This document shows positions 17,537-27,112 of a stretch of DNA of 64,000 nt, piece by piece. The DNA comes from Ralstonia soli. GTDB lineage: Bacteria; Pseudomonadota; Gammaproteobacteria; Burkholderiales; Burkholderiaceae. The notes beneath the pieces are model-generated. The model saw nothing but the letters and a program-made list of their open reading frames with translations. It made no database searches and was not told the DNA's origin. The translations under genes were made by a program, and so were the position numbers. The DNA lies in contig NZ_JAMXHT010000001.1 of NCBI RefSeq assembly GCF_023955655.1, forward strand, positions 558,001 to 622,000, given 5' to 3'. Position 1 is the first letter of the stretch; every line of letters begins with the position of its first letter.

Positions 17537-19069
17537 CTAATCCGCCTTCACTCCGCGCCGATATTGGATGGCCTCGCCCACGTGCGCCGCGTCGATCTGC
17601 TCGTCGCCCGCCAGATCGGCAATGGTGCGCGCGAGCTTGAGCACCCGCGCGTAGGCGCGCGCAGACCACGAAAAGCGCGTCATCGCATGGCGCAGCAGGC
17701 CGTCGGCGGCATCGGTGCGGCTGCAATGCAGATCGATCTCATGACCGGCCAACAGGGCGTTGCGCTTGCCTTGCCGCGCGAGCTGTCTGGCATGCGCGGC
17801 CGACACGCGTTCCGCCACGTTGAGCGTGGGCTCGCCGGGCGGCCCGTCGAGCAGTTCTTCCTGCGAGGGCGTCGGCACTTCGATCTGCACATCGATGCGA
17901 TCGAGCAGCGGGCCGGAAATGCGCGCCTGGTAGCGTTCCACCTGATCCGGCGTACAACGGCACGCACGCAGCGGATGCCCGCGATAGCCGCACGGGCACG
18001 GGTTCATCGCGGCGATGAGTTGGAAGCTGGCGGGGAAATCGGTCTGGTGCGCGGCACGCGAGATGGTGATGTGGCCAGTCTCCAGTGGCTCGCGCAGGAC
18101 TTCGAGCACGCGGCGTTCGAACTCGGGCAACTCGTCGAGGAACAGCACCCCCTGATGCGCCAGCGAGATTTCGCCCGGCCTCGGCGTATTGCCACCGCCC
18201 ACCATCGCCACGGCGGATGCCGTGTGATGCGGCGCACGGAAGGGCCGCACCTTCCAGCGTCGTGCGTCGAAGCCGCGCGTGGTCAGGCTCATCACGGCGG
18301 CAGCGGAGAGCGCCTCGTCATCGCTCATGTCGGGCAGCAGGCCGGGAAAGCGTTGCGCGAGCATCGACTTGCCGGTGCCGGGTGGGCCGATCATCAGCAT
18401 CGAGTGGCCACCGGCAGCCGCCACCTCCAGCGCGCGGCGCGCCTGCGGCTGGCCGCGCACGTCGGCCAGATCCGGATAGCGGACGTCGGCTTCGACTGGC
18501 GCGGGCAGGGCGGGGGCGAGCTTGCGGTCGGGCGCGCTGAGGTGGTCGCACACCTCAATCAGCGTGCGTGCGGGCAAGACCTTGGTGCCGCTCACGAGCG
18601 CGGCTTCGGCGGCATTTTCGGCGGGCAGCACGAAGGCGCGGGCAAGCGGCGCTTCGCCATCCGTGGGGGCAGGGTTGCGCGACAGCGCATACGCCATCGC
18701 CAGCGCACCGCGAATCGGCCGCAGATCACCTGAGAGCGACAACTCGCCCGCAAACTCGTGCGCGTCCAGATGCGTGTGCGGAATCTGCCGGCTTGCAGCG
18801 AGGATGCCCAGCGCGATCGCCAGGTCAAAGCGCCCAGATTCCTTCGGAAGGTCCGCCGGCGCCAGGTTGACGGTGATGCGCCGGGCGGGAAACTCGAAGC
18901 GGCTGTTCTGGATGGCCGCGCGCACGCGGTCCTTGCTCTCCTTCACCTCGGTGTCGGGCAGGCCCACGATCGTGAACGACGGTAACCCGTTCGCCAGATG
19001 CACCTCCACCGACACGGCTGGCGCATCGATGCCCGACAGCGCGCGCGAACGCAGGACAGCGAGGCTCAT
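17537..19069 (-). CDS. comM: YifB/ComM-type Mg-chelatase-like AAA+ ATPase
   Basis: A 510-residue protein. The N-terminal Lon-like domain (about residues 1-170, starting with SLAVLRSRALSGIDAPAVSVEVHL) is followed by an AAA+ module with Walker A GPPGTGKSMLA and Walker B VLFLDELPEF. A zinc-like cysteine cluster CPCGYRGHPLRACRC comes next, then a C-terminal Mg-chelatase domain (DLAGDEQIDAAHVGEAIQYR). ComM is a hexameric helicase that promotes branch migration during natural transformation, consistent with the natural competence known in Ralstonia (family knowledge). Confidence 0.93.
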   Translation of the reverse strand: MSLAVLRSRALSGIDAPAVSVEVHLANGLPSFTIVGLPDTEVKESKDRVRAAIQNSRFEFPARRITVNLAPADLPKESGRFDLAIALGILAASRQIPHTHLDAHEFAGELSLSGDLRPIRGALAMAYALSRNPAPTDGEAPLARAFVLPAENAAEAALVSGTKVLPARTLIEVCDHLSAPDRKLAPALPAPVEADVRYPDLADVRGQPQARRALEVAAAGGHSMLMIGPPGTGKSMLAQRFPGLLPDMSDDEALSAAAVMSLTTRGFDARRWKVRPFRAPHHTASAVAMVGGGNTPRPGEISLAHQGVLFLDELPEFERRVLEVLREPLETGHITISRAAHQTDFPASFQLIAAMNPCPCGYRGHPLRACRCTPDQVERYQARISGPLLDRIDVQIEVPTPSQEELLDGPPGEPTLNVAERVSAAHARQLARQGKRNALLAGHEIDLHCSRTDAADGLLRHAMTRFSWSARAYARVLKLARTIADLAGDEQIDAAHVGEAIQYRRGVKAD

Positions 19070-19236
19070 CGCGTGGCCCCCCGACAGAGATCACGAACGA
19101 GGCGGAGGGCAAGGCTTCTGAGCATGGCGTGACGGTGTGTGACGGTTGGGGAACCCGCCACTGTGCCAGCCGCGTTGTGCCGCCATGTTCGCCGGCATCC
19201 AAATTTGACGATCGGCGCCAGCTGGGCACGCGGGCA

Positions 19237-19268
19237 TAAAAAAACCGGAGCACTGGGCTCCGGTTTTG
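19237..19268 (-). terminator. Terminator of the DUF1269-like gene
   Basis: On the minus strand: stem ACCGGAGC / GCTCCGGT (19264-19257 and 19251-19244) with a five-base loop, followed by T7. It lies 17 bp after the gene's stop codon. Confidence 0.88.
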
Positions 19269-19284
19269 CGGTCGGCAGATCGGA

Positions 19285-19797
19285 TCAGGGGAAGGCCGGC
19301 ATGGCCGCATCTTCGCCGCTGAAGTGGCCTTCGGGGTGTGTCCTTTCCAGTAGCGCGCGGATTTCTTTGATGCGCGAGCGCGGCACATCCACCATCAGCA
19401 GGATCTGCCCATCCTCCACCGCCTGCTTGAACGGTTTGAGGCGGCTGTTCGGCACGGAACTGCCGATCATGCTCGAAGCCCAGGCGCCAAACAGCGCACC
19501 GACCACGGTCGTGATACCGACCATGCCCCACTGCGGCCCCTCGCCGATGACCGGGAAGATCGCCGCCACCACTCCCGCAAGCACGCCAGCACCGCCGCCG
19601 ATCACCAGCCCATTCTGGGTGGCATGGACGATGTCCGATGTCTGAAGGATGTTGGCCTCGTGCAGGCCGGTGAGATCGACTCCGGGTTTGGAGACGAAGT
19701 GGATATGGCGCTCGGTAATGCGCGCCAGCAGGAGGTCGTTCATCACGCGCCGGGCGCTGCCAACGTCCGGCATCAGGAAGTAGAGGCGATGCTGCAT
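19285..19797 (-). CDS. DUF1269-like protein with glycine-rich membrane segments
   Basis: One hundred and seventy residues. The N-terminal domain (HRLYFLMPDVGSARRVMNDLL) resembles DUF1269 proteins. In the middle are two glycine/alanine-rich hydrophobic segments (LVIGGGAGVLAGVVAAIFPVI and GITTVVGALFGAWASSMIG). A C-terminal soluble part contains GQILLMVDVPRSRIKEI. Members resemble stress-related membrane-associated proteins, but the role is unknown. It is a single-gene unit with its own terminator. Confidence 0.65.
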   Translation of the reverse strand: MQHRLYFLMPDVGSARRVMNDLLLARITERHIHFVSKPGVDLTGLHEANILQTSDIVHATQNGLVIGGGAGVLAGVVAAIFPVIGEGPQWGMVGITTVVGALFGAWASSMIGSSVPNSRLKPFKQAVEDGQILLMVDVPRSRIKEIRALLERTHPEGHFSGEDAAMPAFP

Positions 19798-19879
19798 GAT
19801 CTTCTCCTCAAGCGTGAGCCTTAGAGGAGTTCTAGATCAGTTCGCCAGCCGCAACAAGGCGGCGCGTTGATCTTTTTTA

Positions 19880-19916
19880 CTGTGCGCCGCAGCAAGGGTG
19901 CGGCCCCCGGCACAGC
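19880..19916. other. Strong hairpin downstream of ubiK
   Basis: CTGTGC-GCCGCA paired with TGCGGC-GCACAG around a short loop, with an asymmetric bulge. There is no T-run on either side that would make a canonical terminator, so it may act as an mRNA 3' end stabiliser for ubiK. Confidence 0.35.
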
Positions 19917-19958
19917 GACGGCGCAGATGCGCACCTGGCGCAACACCGGGCAGCAGGG

Positions 19959-20216
19959 TTACTGATCGGCGGGCGCCGCGGATTTGAGCTGCGCCTCCAG
20001 TGCGGCCACCCGCGTTTCCAACTCTTCCAGCCGGGCACGCGTGCGCGCGAGCACTTGCGACTGGACGTCGAATTCTTCACGTGTGACCAGATCGAGCTTG
20101 GAAAAGCCCTGGGTCATCATCGCGCGCACATTCTTTTCGATGTCGGCGGCGGGCGAGTTGCGCAGCGCTTCGCTCACGCGGTTCTGGAAATCGGAAAAGA
20201 GATCGGTCGGTTTCAT
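19959..20216 (-). CDS. ubiK: Ubiquinone biosynthesis accessory factor UbiK (BMFP domain)
   Basis: An 85-residue protein beginning MKPTDLFSDFQNRVSEAL. It has an amphipathic N-terminal helix and a C-terminal coiled coil (ARTRARLEELETRVAALEAQL), the architecture of the YqiC/UbiK family. UbiK binds UbiJ and lipids to promote late, aerobic steps of ubiquinone synthesis. The conserved LVTREEFDVQSQVLARTR motif is present. The longer upstream frame is not used. It stands back to back with the sigma-54 nitrogen operon. Confidence 0.9.
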   Translation of the reverse strand: MKPTDLFSDFQNRVSEALRNSPAADIEKNVRAMMTQGFSKLDLVTREEFDVQSQVLARTRARLEELETRVAALEAQLKSAAPADQ

Positions 20217-20261
20217 GGTGTTGGCTCCGTGGGTCCTGCTGCCTGCGCCAATCCGGTGCAT

Positions 20262-20276
20262 GCACCGCAACTGTGC
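20262..20276 (+). promoter_or_regulatory. Candidate NtrC binding site upstream of torF-glnK-amtB
   Basis: GCAC-N7-GTGC (20262-20265 and 20273-20276) matches the NtrC half-site spacing. A poorer match, GCAC-N7-GTCA, lies at 20370-20384. The sites are about 300-400 bp before the sigma-54 promoter, distant but possible for an enhancer. The rest of the 534-bp gene-free stretch 20217-20750 shows no gene that I can support. Confidence 0.4.
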
Positions 20277-20675
20277 GGAAAAATTGCTGTGCCATGGTGC
20301 GAGGGCCGGGGTCTGACGCGTGATTTCAGTGCGGCAGGCCCGGATGGTACCGGCTGAGCGCGCTGAACGGCACACTTCGCGTCAAATCTCGCTGCGATGC
20401 GGCATTGGCAGTGCCACACAAACAGGGACAGAACAGGCCTCTGCCGTTTGGGATACGGGGATCTGTCGGCCTCGCAGGGGGCTGAATTCACTCTATCACA
20501 CGGCTTTTATCGCGCCATGACGGCGTGGGGCGGTGTCGTCTGAATCCGCCTGCGGCAACCGTTGGCGGGCTGGGCGCGTTGCTCATGGTGACCCGTCCCC
20601 AATTTCCCTGGTTTTCGTCACGCGGGCAGTCCCTTGCCCTGGCCGAAGACATCCTCCAATCCGGCGACATCAACA

Positions 20676-20691
20676 TGGCATGACAGTTGCA
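20676..20691 (+). promoter_or_regulatory. Sigma-54 promoter of torF-glnK-amtB
   Basis: TGGCATGACAGTTGCA: GG at 20677-20678 and GC at 20689-20690, ten bases apart, a good -24/-12 match. Predicted start near 20702, about 50 nt before the porin gene. Confidence 0.88.
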
Positions 20692-20750
20692 GAACTGGAG
20701 CGATTTTTTTTCCAATCGCCGTTGCGACTGTCTAAAGGGGGAGAGCCGTT

Positions 20751-21560
20751 ATGAAGAAGTTTGCTTACGCAGCCAGCCTTGTGCTACTGACCGGTGCCGC
20801 TGCCGGTGTGTGCCAATCCGCCATTGCCCAGACTGCGCCCGCCGCCGATGCACCGGCTGCCGCGCCCGCTCCGGCGCCTGCGCTCACCGCCAACGTCACG
20901 CTGGCCAGCCAGTACCGCTACCGCGGCATCATGCAGACCAACAACAAGCCCGCCATCCAGGGCGGTGTCGACTACGCGATTCCGGGCGGCGTGCTGCCCG
21001 AAGGCTTCTACGTCGGCAACTGGAACTCTTCGATCAGCTGGCTGGGGGATTCCAACCCGAACGTGTCGGCGCCGATCGAGATGGACTTCTACGGCGGCTA
21101 CAAGACCGAGATCGTCAAGGATGTGCCCATCGACGTGGGCGTGCTGCAGTACTACTACCCGGGCAACTACCCGGGCGACTACACCCGCCCGCACACCACC
21201 GAAGGTTACGCGCAGATCGGCTACGGCCCGGTCACGTTCAAGTACTCGCACGCGTTCTCGAACCTGTTCGGCACGCCCGATTCGCACCACAGCCAGTACT
21301 TTGATCTGTCGGGCAACTTCGACACCGGCTTCTGGGGCCTGACGCTGAACCTGCACGTGGGCTACCAACAAGTGCCGCACCAGGCCGTGCGCGCCTCGTA
21401 CACCGACTGGAAGGTCGGCGTGACGAAGGACTTCGGCAGCGGCTGGACGGCATCGCTGGCGTACATCGACACCAACGCATCGCGCGACTTCTACACCAAC
21501 ACGCGCGGCAACTACATGGGCAAGGCCACGGCGCTGCTGTCGGTCACCAAGACTTTCTAA
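20751..21560 (+). CDS. TorF family putative porin, first gene of the glnK-amtB operon
   Basis: A 269-residue protein with a signal peptide (MKKFAYAASLVLLTGAAAGV, cleavage near AIAQTA) and a short Pro/Ala linker. The beta-strand-rich TorF/TIGR02001 domain is recognisable by LASQYRYRGIMQTNNKPAIQ and the closing YMGKATALLSVTKTF, which ends in the aromatic residue typical of outer-membrane barrels. RBS GGGGGAGAG. It sits 66 bp before glnK, downstream of a sigma-54 promoter, so it is expected to be induced under nitrogen limitation. It may provide an outer-membrane path for nitrogen compounds (inference). Confidence 0.82.
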   Translation: MKKFAYAASLVLLTGAAAGVCQSAIAQTAPAADAPAAAPAPAPALTANVTLASQYRYRGIMQTNNKPAIQGGVDYAIPGGVLPEGFYVGNWNSSISWLGDSNPNVSAPIEMDFYGGYKTEIVKDVPIDVGVLQYYYPGNYPGDYTRPHTTEGYAQIGYGPVTFKYSHAFSNLFGTPDSHHSQYFDLSGNFDTGFWGLTLNLHVGYQQVPHQAVRASYTDWKVGVTKDFGSGWTASLAYIDTNASRDFYTNTRGNYMGKATALLSVTKTF

Positions 21561-21965
<405 letters not shown>

Positions 21966-21995
21966 GCCCCAATCTGCCAAGGAAGAGGTCAAAAC

Positions 21996-23534
21996 ATGAA
22001 AACCTGGTTCACACGATTCCTGACCGCAGGGGCCGTTGTTGCGGTGCTCGCGGGCGCCGTGATGTCGGCACCTGCCGTCGCGCAGGACAAGCCGGCAGCG
22101 GAGGCCTCGGCGCCCGCTGCTGCCACCGCTGCAGCCGCTCCGGCGTCTGAAGCTGCTGCTGCACCGGCCGCTGCCGCTGCTGCCGCGCCCGCCGCTGCAT
22201 CGGCACCGGCCGCCGCCACGCCCGTCCCCAACAAGGGCGACACGGCTTGGCTGCTGGTCTCCACCGCCTTCGTCATCCTGATGACGTTGCCGGGCCTGGC
22301 GCTGTTCTACGGCGGCCTGGTGCGCAAGAAGAACATGCTGTCGGTGCTGATGCAATGTACCGGCATCTTCTCGCTCATCATCATCCTGTGGGCCGTCTAC
22401 GGTTACAGCTTCGCGTTCACCGAGGGCAACGCCTTCTTCGGTGGGCTCGATCGCCTGTTCCTGAAGGGCCTGACGCCGGATTCGGTGGCCGCCACCTTCA
22501 GCAAGGGTGTGGTGGTGCCGGAGTACGCGTACTTCGCCTTCCAGGGCGCGTTTGCCGCGATCACCTGCGCGCTGATCATCGGTGCCTTCGCCGAGCGTGC
22601 AAAGTTCTCGGCCGTGTTGCTGTTCGTGGTGCTATGGTTCACCTTCAGCTACCTGCCGATCGCTCACATGGTCTGGTTCTGGCCGGGTCCGGATGGCTTC
22701 ACCGATGCCAAGGCGGCTGAGTTGATGACGTCCAAGTCGGGCTGGCTGTTCCAGAAGGGCGCGCTGGACTTTGCCGGCGGTACCGTGGTGCACATCAACG
22801 CCGCCGTGGCGGGCCTGGTGGGTGCCTTCCTGTTCGGCAAGCGCATCGGCTTCGGCCGTGAAGCCCTCAAGCCGCATAGCCTGACGCTGACCATGGTTGG
22901 TGCCTCGCTGCTGTGGTTCGGCTGGTTCGGCTTCAACGCCGGTTCGGCCCTGGAAGCCAACGGCAGCGCCGCACTGGCCTTCGTCAACACGCTGCTGGCT
23001 ACCGCCGCTGCCGTGCTGTCGTGGAGCTTTGGCGAGTGGGTCGGCAAGAGCAAGCCGTCGATGCTGGGTGCAGCATCGGGTGCGGTGGCTGGCCTGGTGG
23101 CCATCACCCCGGCAGCCGGCTTCGTCGGCCCGATGGGCTCGATCGCGCTGGGCATCATCGCCGGCCTGCTGTGCCTGTGGGGCGTGAACGGCCTCAAGCG
23201 CATGCTGGGCATGGACGACACGCTCGACGTGTTCGGCGTGCACGGCGTGGGCGGTATCCTGGGCGCGCTGCTGACCGGCGTATTCGCGGCTCCGAGCCTG
23301 GGCGGCACCGGCATCTACGATTACGTTGCCAACAAGGTCGCTGACGACTACTCGATCGCCGGCCAGCTGTGGATTCAGTTCCAGGGCGTGCTGACCACGA
23401 TCATCTGGTCGGGCGTGGTGGCCTTCATCTCGTACAAGATCGTCGACGCCGTCGTCGGTCTGCGCGTGCCGGAAGAAGAGGAGCGCGAAGGTCTGGACAT
23501 CACGTCCCACGGCGAGACGGCATACGAAGACTGA
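21996..23534 (+). CDS. amtB: Ammonium transporter AmtB with Ala-rich N-terminal extension
   Basis: A 512-residue ammonium channel. A signal peptide (cleavage near APAVAQ) is followed by an unusual Ala/Pro-rich stretch of about 45 residues before the first channel helix (DTAWLLVSTAFVILMTLPGLALFYGGLVRKKN). About eleven membrane helices follow. The twin-histidine pore residues lie in PIAHMVWFWPGP and FGVHGVGGILGALLTG. The C-terminal tail EEEEREGLDITSHGETAYED includes the conserved GLDxxxHGE motif that contacts GlnK. Confidence 0.96.
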   Translation: MKTWFTRFLTAGAVVAVLAGAVMSAPAVAQDKPAAEASAPAAATAAAAPASEAAAAPAAAAAAAPAAASAPAAATPVPNKGDTAWLLVSTAFVILMTLPGLALFYGGLVRKKNMLSVLMQCTGIFSLIIILWAVYGYSFAFTEGNAFFGGLDRLFLKGLTPDSVAATFSKGVVVPEYAYFAFQGAFAAITCALIIGAFAERAKFSAVLLFVVLWFTFSYLPIAHMVWFWPGPDGFTDAKAAELMTSKSGWLFQKGALDFAGGTVVHINAAVAGLVGAFLFGKRIGFGREALKPHSLTLTMVGASLLWFGWFGFNAGSALEANGSAALAFVNTLLATAAAVLSWSFGEWVGKSKPSMLGAASGAVAGLVAITPAAGFVGPMGSIALGIIAGLLCLWGVNGLKRMLGMDDTLDVFGVHGVGGILGALLTGVFAAPSLGGTGIYDYVANKVADDYSIAGQLWIQFQGVLTTIIWSGVVAFISYKIVDAVVGLRVPEEEEREGLDITSHGETAYED

Positions 23535-23562
23535 TCGTCCCGTCCGCCGCAATCAGGAAGAG

Positions 23563-23585
23563 ACCCGGCCTCGCGCCGGGTTTTG
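23563..23585 (+). terminator. Terminator after amtB
   Basis: Stem ACCCGGC (23563-23569) / GCCGGGT (23575-23581), loop CTCGC, then TTTTG. Confidence 0.8.
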
Positions 23586-23674
23586 CTGATTGCACCGAGT
23601 TTTATGGGCGAAATGGCGGCCTGACGCCGTTCGGTGAGCCGAGCGCCCTTAATTCCGATGTAAAAAACCTTCAA

Positions 23675-23787
23675 TTGCCTCTCGTTATGCGGGCGCTTAC
23701 ATTGCAGACGTGGTTTCCTCCACCTGCAGAACGCTCCCCGTATCTGTCAGGCTATTCCCCAAGCGCGGCAGCCCCGCGCTTTTTTTT
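23675..23787 (+). ncRNA. Candidate small RNA with its own promoter and terminator
   Basis: This lies in the 417-bp gene-free stretch between amtB and gshA. TTGCCT (23675-23680), a 17-base spacer and TACATT (23698-23703) form a plausible sigma-70 promoter. About 60 nt downstream is a strong terminator: stem AAGCGCGG (23761-23768) / CCGCGCTT with a five-base loop and T8. No ORF lies between. The transcript (about 23710-23787) would begin with a GTGG/CCAC hairpin exposing UUUCCU, a Shine-Dalgarno-complementary loop. Alternatively it is an attenuated leader of gshA, which starts 165 bp later. Confidence 0.4.
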
Positions 23788-23951
23788 GTCCGCGTTTTTT
23801 GTGTGGCTTTGTGCAGTGCCGCACACTTCCTCTTGCGAAACCGCCTTCCGACCGCATATCGATAGCCCGCTATCGTTGGCGGGCTGTCTGCAAGCTATTG
23901 CCTGTTCCTCTACAATCGGAGTGGGCGATAAATAACATCAATAGGAAGGGT

Positions 23952-25247
23952 ATGGTTCCGCACTTGATCACCGCGCTGAACGGGCCGCTGCTCGAGCTCG
24001 AGCAGAAGATTCTCGACGCCACGCCCGCCATCGAACGCTGGTTCCGCCTCGAATGGCAGGAACACACGCCGCCGTTCTACTGTTCCGTCGATCTGCGCAA
24101 CGCCGGCTTCAAGCTCGCGCCGGTCGACACGAACCTGTTCCCGGGTGGCTTCAACAACCTGGCGCCCGAGATGCTGCCGCTGGCCGTGCAGGCCGCCATG
24201 GCCGCCATCGAGAAGATCTGCCCCGACGCCAAGAACCTGCTGCTGATCCCCGAGCGCCACACGCGCAACATGTTCTACCTGCAGAACGTCGCACGCCTGT
24301 CGCAGATCATGCGCCAGGCTGGCCTGAACGTGCGCCTGGGTTCGCTTTCTGACGACATTACCGAGCCGACCGCGATCGATTTGCCTGATGGCCAGCGCCT
24401 CGTGGTCGAGCCGATCAAGCGCATCGGCACCAAGGGCCGCCGCCTCGGCATGGAGGATTTCGATCCGTGTTCGATCCTGCTGAACAACGATCTGTCAGCC
24501 GGCGTGCCGCCCATCCTCGAGAACATCAACGAGCAATATCTGCTGCCACCGCTGCACGCGGGCTGGTCGCAGCGCCGCAAGACCAACCACTTTGCCGCCT
24601 ACGACGAGGTGGCCAAGAAGTTTGCCAAGCTGATCGACATCGACCCGTGGATGGTCAACCCGTACTTCACCAAGTGCAGCGGGCTGGACTTCCATGAGCG
24701 CGCCGGCGAGGAAGAACTCGCCCATGCGGTCGAGACGGTGCTCAAGAAGACCGCCAAGAAGTACAAGGAATACGGCGTGACCGAGACCCCGTACGTGGTG
24801 GTCAAGGCCGACGCTGGCACCTACGGCATGGGCGTGATGACCGTGCGCGATCCGTCCGAGGTCAAAGGCCTGAACCGGAAAGAACGCAACAAGATGAGCG
24901 TGGTGAAGGAGGGCCTGGAGGTCTCCGAAGTGATCGTGCAGGAAGGCGTGCACACCTTCGAGAAGATCAACGAGGCCGTGGCCGAACCCGTCGTCTACAT
25001 GATCGACCGCTATGTGGTGGGCGGTTTCTACCGGGTTCACACGGGCCGCGGCGTGGACGAAAATCTGAACGCGCCGGGCATGCATTTCGTGCCGCTGCCG
25101 TTTGCGTCGAACTCGCTGCCGGACAGCCATGCCAAGCCGGGCGCCGGCGAGCCGAACCGCTTCTATATGTACGGCGTGGTGGCGCGCCTGGCGCTGCTGG
25201 CCGCGTCGCTCGAACTCGAGAAGACCGATCCGAACCCGCTGATCTGA
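23952..25247 (+). CDS. gshA: Glutamate-cysteine ligase (proteobacterial GshA, ATP-grasp-like)
   Basis: First step of glutathione synthesis. From ATG 23952 (RBS AGGAAGG) it has 431 residues, starting [20 protein letters not shown]. The family differs from E. coli GshA and is typical of beta-proteobacteria. Visible conserved blocks are [48 protein letters not shown] (nucleotide-binding region) and [25 protein letters not shown]. The earlier in-frame ATG at 23799 would run over a terminator. It is followed 31 bp later by gshB. Confidence 0.93.
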   Translation: MVPHLITALNGPLLELEQKILDATPAIERWFRLEWQEHTPPFYCSVDLRNAGFKLAPVDTNLFPGGFNNLAPEMLPLAVQAAMAAIEKICPDAKNLLLIPERHTRNMFYLQNVARLSQIMRQAGLNVRLGSLSDDITEPTAIDLPDGQRLVVEPIKRIGTKGRRLGMEDFDPCSILLNNDLSAGVPPILENINEQYLLPPLHAGWSQRRKTNHFAAYDEVAKKFAKLIDIDPWMVNPYFTKCSGLDFHERAGEEELAHAVETVLKKTAKKYKEYGVTETPYVVVKADAGTYGMGVMTVRDPSEVKGLNRKERNKMSVVKEGLEVSEVIVQEGVHTFEKINEAVAEPVVYMIDRYVVGGFYRVHTGRGVDENLNAPGMHFVPLPFASNSLPDSHAKPGAGEPNRFYMYGVVARLALLAASLELEKTDPNPLI

Positions 25248-25278
25248 TCAGCCGTACCACGCTGTAGAAGGAACCGCC

Positions 25279-26259
25279 ATGCGCATCCTGTTCATCGTCG
25301 ATCCGCTGTCGACGTTCAAGATCTACAAGGATTCCACCTTCGCGATGATGCGCGAGGCGGCCGCGCGCGGTTACGCCATCTTCACGTGCCTGCAGTCGCA
25401 ACTCACGCTGGCGGGCAACGTGGTGGAAACCGTCGCCACGCCCATTGCCCTGACCGGCAAGGAAGACGATGGGCACGACTGGTACCGCGCGGGTGACGCA
25501 CGCCTGCTGCCGCTCACCGGCTTTGACGCCGTGCTGATGCGCAAGGACCCGCCCTTCGACATGGAGTATGTCACCAGCACGTGGCTGCTCGAGATCGCCG
25601 AGCGGCAGGGTGCGCGCATCTTCAACAAGCCGCAGGCGATTCGGGATCATTCCGAGAAGCTGTCGATTGCGCAGTTTCGCGAGTTCACCGTGCCGACGAT
25701 CGTGTCGCGCGATGCCAAGCGCCTGCGCGATTTCCACGCGGAGCAAGGCGACGTCATCTTCAAGCCGCTCGACGGCATGGGCGGCGCGGGCATCTTCCGC
25801 GTCGGGCCGGACGGCATGAACCTCGGCGCCGTTATCGAAACGCTGACCGACAACGGCGCGCGCACGATCATGGCCCAGCAGTACATCCCGGCCATCCGCG
25901 ACGGCGACAAGCGCATCCTGCTGATCGGCGGATCGCCGGTGCCGCATTCGCTGGCACGCGTGCCGATGGCCGGTGAAGTGCGCGGCAACCTGGCGGCAGG
26001 GGGAACCGGGCGCGCGCAGCCGCTGTCGGAGCGTGATCAGGTGATTGCACATGCACTTGCGCCGGTGCTGTGGCAGCGCGGTTTGCTGCTGGTTGGCCTG
26101 GACGTCATCGGGGACTACCTCACCGAAGTCAACGTCACCAGCCCGACGTGCTTTCAGGAAATCACCCAGCAGACGGGCTTCAACGTGGCGGGGATGTTCA
26201 TCGATGCGCTGGAGCGCGCCGTGGGCAAGGGCAGCGGACTGGGGCGTAAGCCAGCCTGA
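25279..26259 (+). CDS. gshB: Glutathione synthetase
   Basis: An ATP-grasp enzyme of 326 residues joining glycine to gamma-glutamylcysteine. It has the N-terminal pre-ATP-grasp domain ([20 protein letters not shown]), the ADP-binding loop [16 protein letters not shown] and the metal-binding C-terminal [26 protein letters not shown]. Start ATG 25279 has RBS GAAGGAA. It is in an operon with gshA. A GNRA-capped hairpin (GCCTCC-GCAA-GGAGGC, 26288-26303) follows without a T-run. Confidence 0.96.
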   Translation: MRILFIVDPLSTFKIYKDSTFAMMREAAARGYAIFTCLQSQLTLAGNVVETVATPIALTGKEDDGHDWYRAGDARLLPLTGFDAVLMRKDPPFDMEYVTSTWLLEIAERQGARIFNKPQAIRDHSEKLSIAQFREFTVPTIVSRDAKRLRDFHAEQGDVIFKPLDGMGGAGIFRVGPDGMNLGAVIETLTDNGARTIMAQQYIPAIRDGDKRILLIGGSPVPHSLARVPMAGEVRGNLAAGGTGRAQPLSERDQVIAHALAPVLWQRGLLLVGLDVIGDYLTEVNVTSPTCFQEITQQTGFNVAGMFIDALERAVGKGSGLGRKPA

Positions 26260-26378
26260 CGGGGCGGCACGGCCCCTTCGCTGAGAGGCCTCCGCAAGGA
26301 GGCGATTCGCCACACCGGCGCACGATCGCCGCAAATGGCCCTGATACAATCGGCGTCATACCGATTCGCTTTTCGATC

Positions 26379-26834
26379 ATGGCAGGGATTCTGATCATCG
26401 CTCATGCGCCGCTGGCCAGCGCACTGCGCGATTGCGCTGCACACGTGTATTGCGGCCAGCCCGAGCGGCTGGATGCAATCGACGTCCTGCCCGATGCCGA
26501 GCCGGCTACCGTGCTGGCCCAGGCGCGCGACAAGCTCGCCGGACTCATTGAAGGCAACGGCGCATTGGTGCTGACCGACATCTTCGGGGCTACGCCCGCC
26601 AACATCGCCTCGCGCCTGGCCGATCCGGGCCGGGTGCGCGTGCTGGCCGGCGTGAACCTGCCGATGCTGGTGCGCGCCATCTGCTACCGCACCGAGAAGC
26701 TGGATCAGCTCGCTGCCAAGGCTCTTGCCGGCGGCGCGCAAGGCGTACTGCAGGTCGGCTCGACAGCCGTTCAGAACCAGGTTGCCAACCATCCGGATAA
26801 ATATGCTGCAGAGGGATATCACCATCATCAATAA
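26379..26834 (+). CDS. ptsM: PTS EIIA component, mannose family (regulatory PTS)
   Basis: A 151-residue EIIA-Man domain protein. The phosphorylated histidine is His9 (MAGILIIAHAPLASAL), and the family segment GALVLTDIFGATPANIASRL follows. No EIIB or EIIC gene is nearby, so sugar transport is unlikely. In Ralstonia relatives this EIIA-HPr-EI set has a regulatory role (family knowledge). Its C-terminal codons overlap ptsH by 32 nt in another frame, which ties their translation together. Confidence 0.88.
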   Translation: MAGILIIAHAPLASALRDCAAHVYCGQPERLDAIDVLPDAEPATVLAQARDKLAGLIEGNGALVLTDIFGATPANIASRLADPGRVRVLAGVNLPMLVRAICYRTEKLDQLAAKALAGGAQGVLQVGSTAVQNQVANHPDKYAAEGYHHHQ

Positions 26835-27072
26835 GCTCGGGTTGCATGCCCGCGCTTCCGCCAAACTCACGCAGCTCGCCAGCAAGTTCGACAGCCAGAT
26901 CAAGATGTCGCGCAACGGCCGCCAGGTCGACGCCAAAAGCATCATGGGCGTGATGATGCTGGCCGCCGGTATTGGCTCCACCGTCTCGCTGGAGATCGAA
27001 GGCCCCGACGAGCAGGCTGCCATGGATGGCCTCGTCGCCCTGATCAACGACCGCTTCGGCGAAGGCGAATAG
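26803..27072 (+). CDS. ptsH: Phosphocarrier protein HPr
   Basis: Eighty-nine residues from ATG 26803, starting MLQRDITIINKLGLHARASA. His15 is the phosphate carrier and Ser46 (DAKSIMGVMMLAAG) the regulatory site found where an HPr kinase exists. The start lies inside the end of the EIIA gene. It passes phosphate from EI to EIIA. Confidence 0.95.
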   Translation: MLQRDITIINKLGLHARASAKLTQLASKFDSQIKMSRNGRQVDAKSIMGVMMLAAGIGSTVSLEIEGPDEQAAMDGLVALINDRFGEGE

Positions 27073-27112
27073 CCCGCCAGTCCAACTCACCGCCGCCCTC
27101 GGCCAGCGCTCT

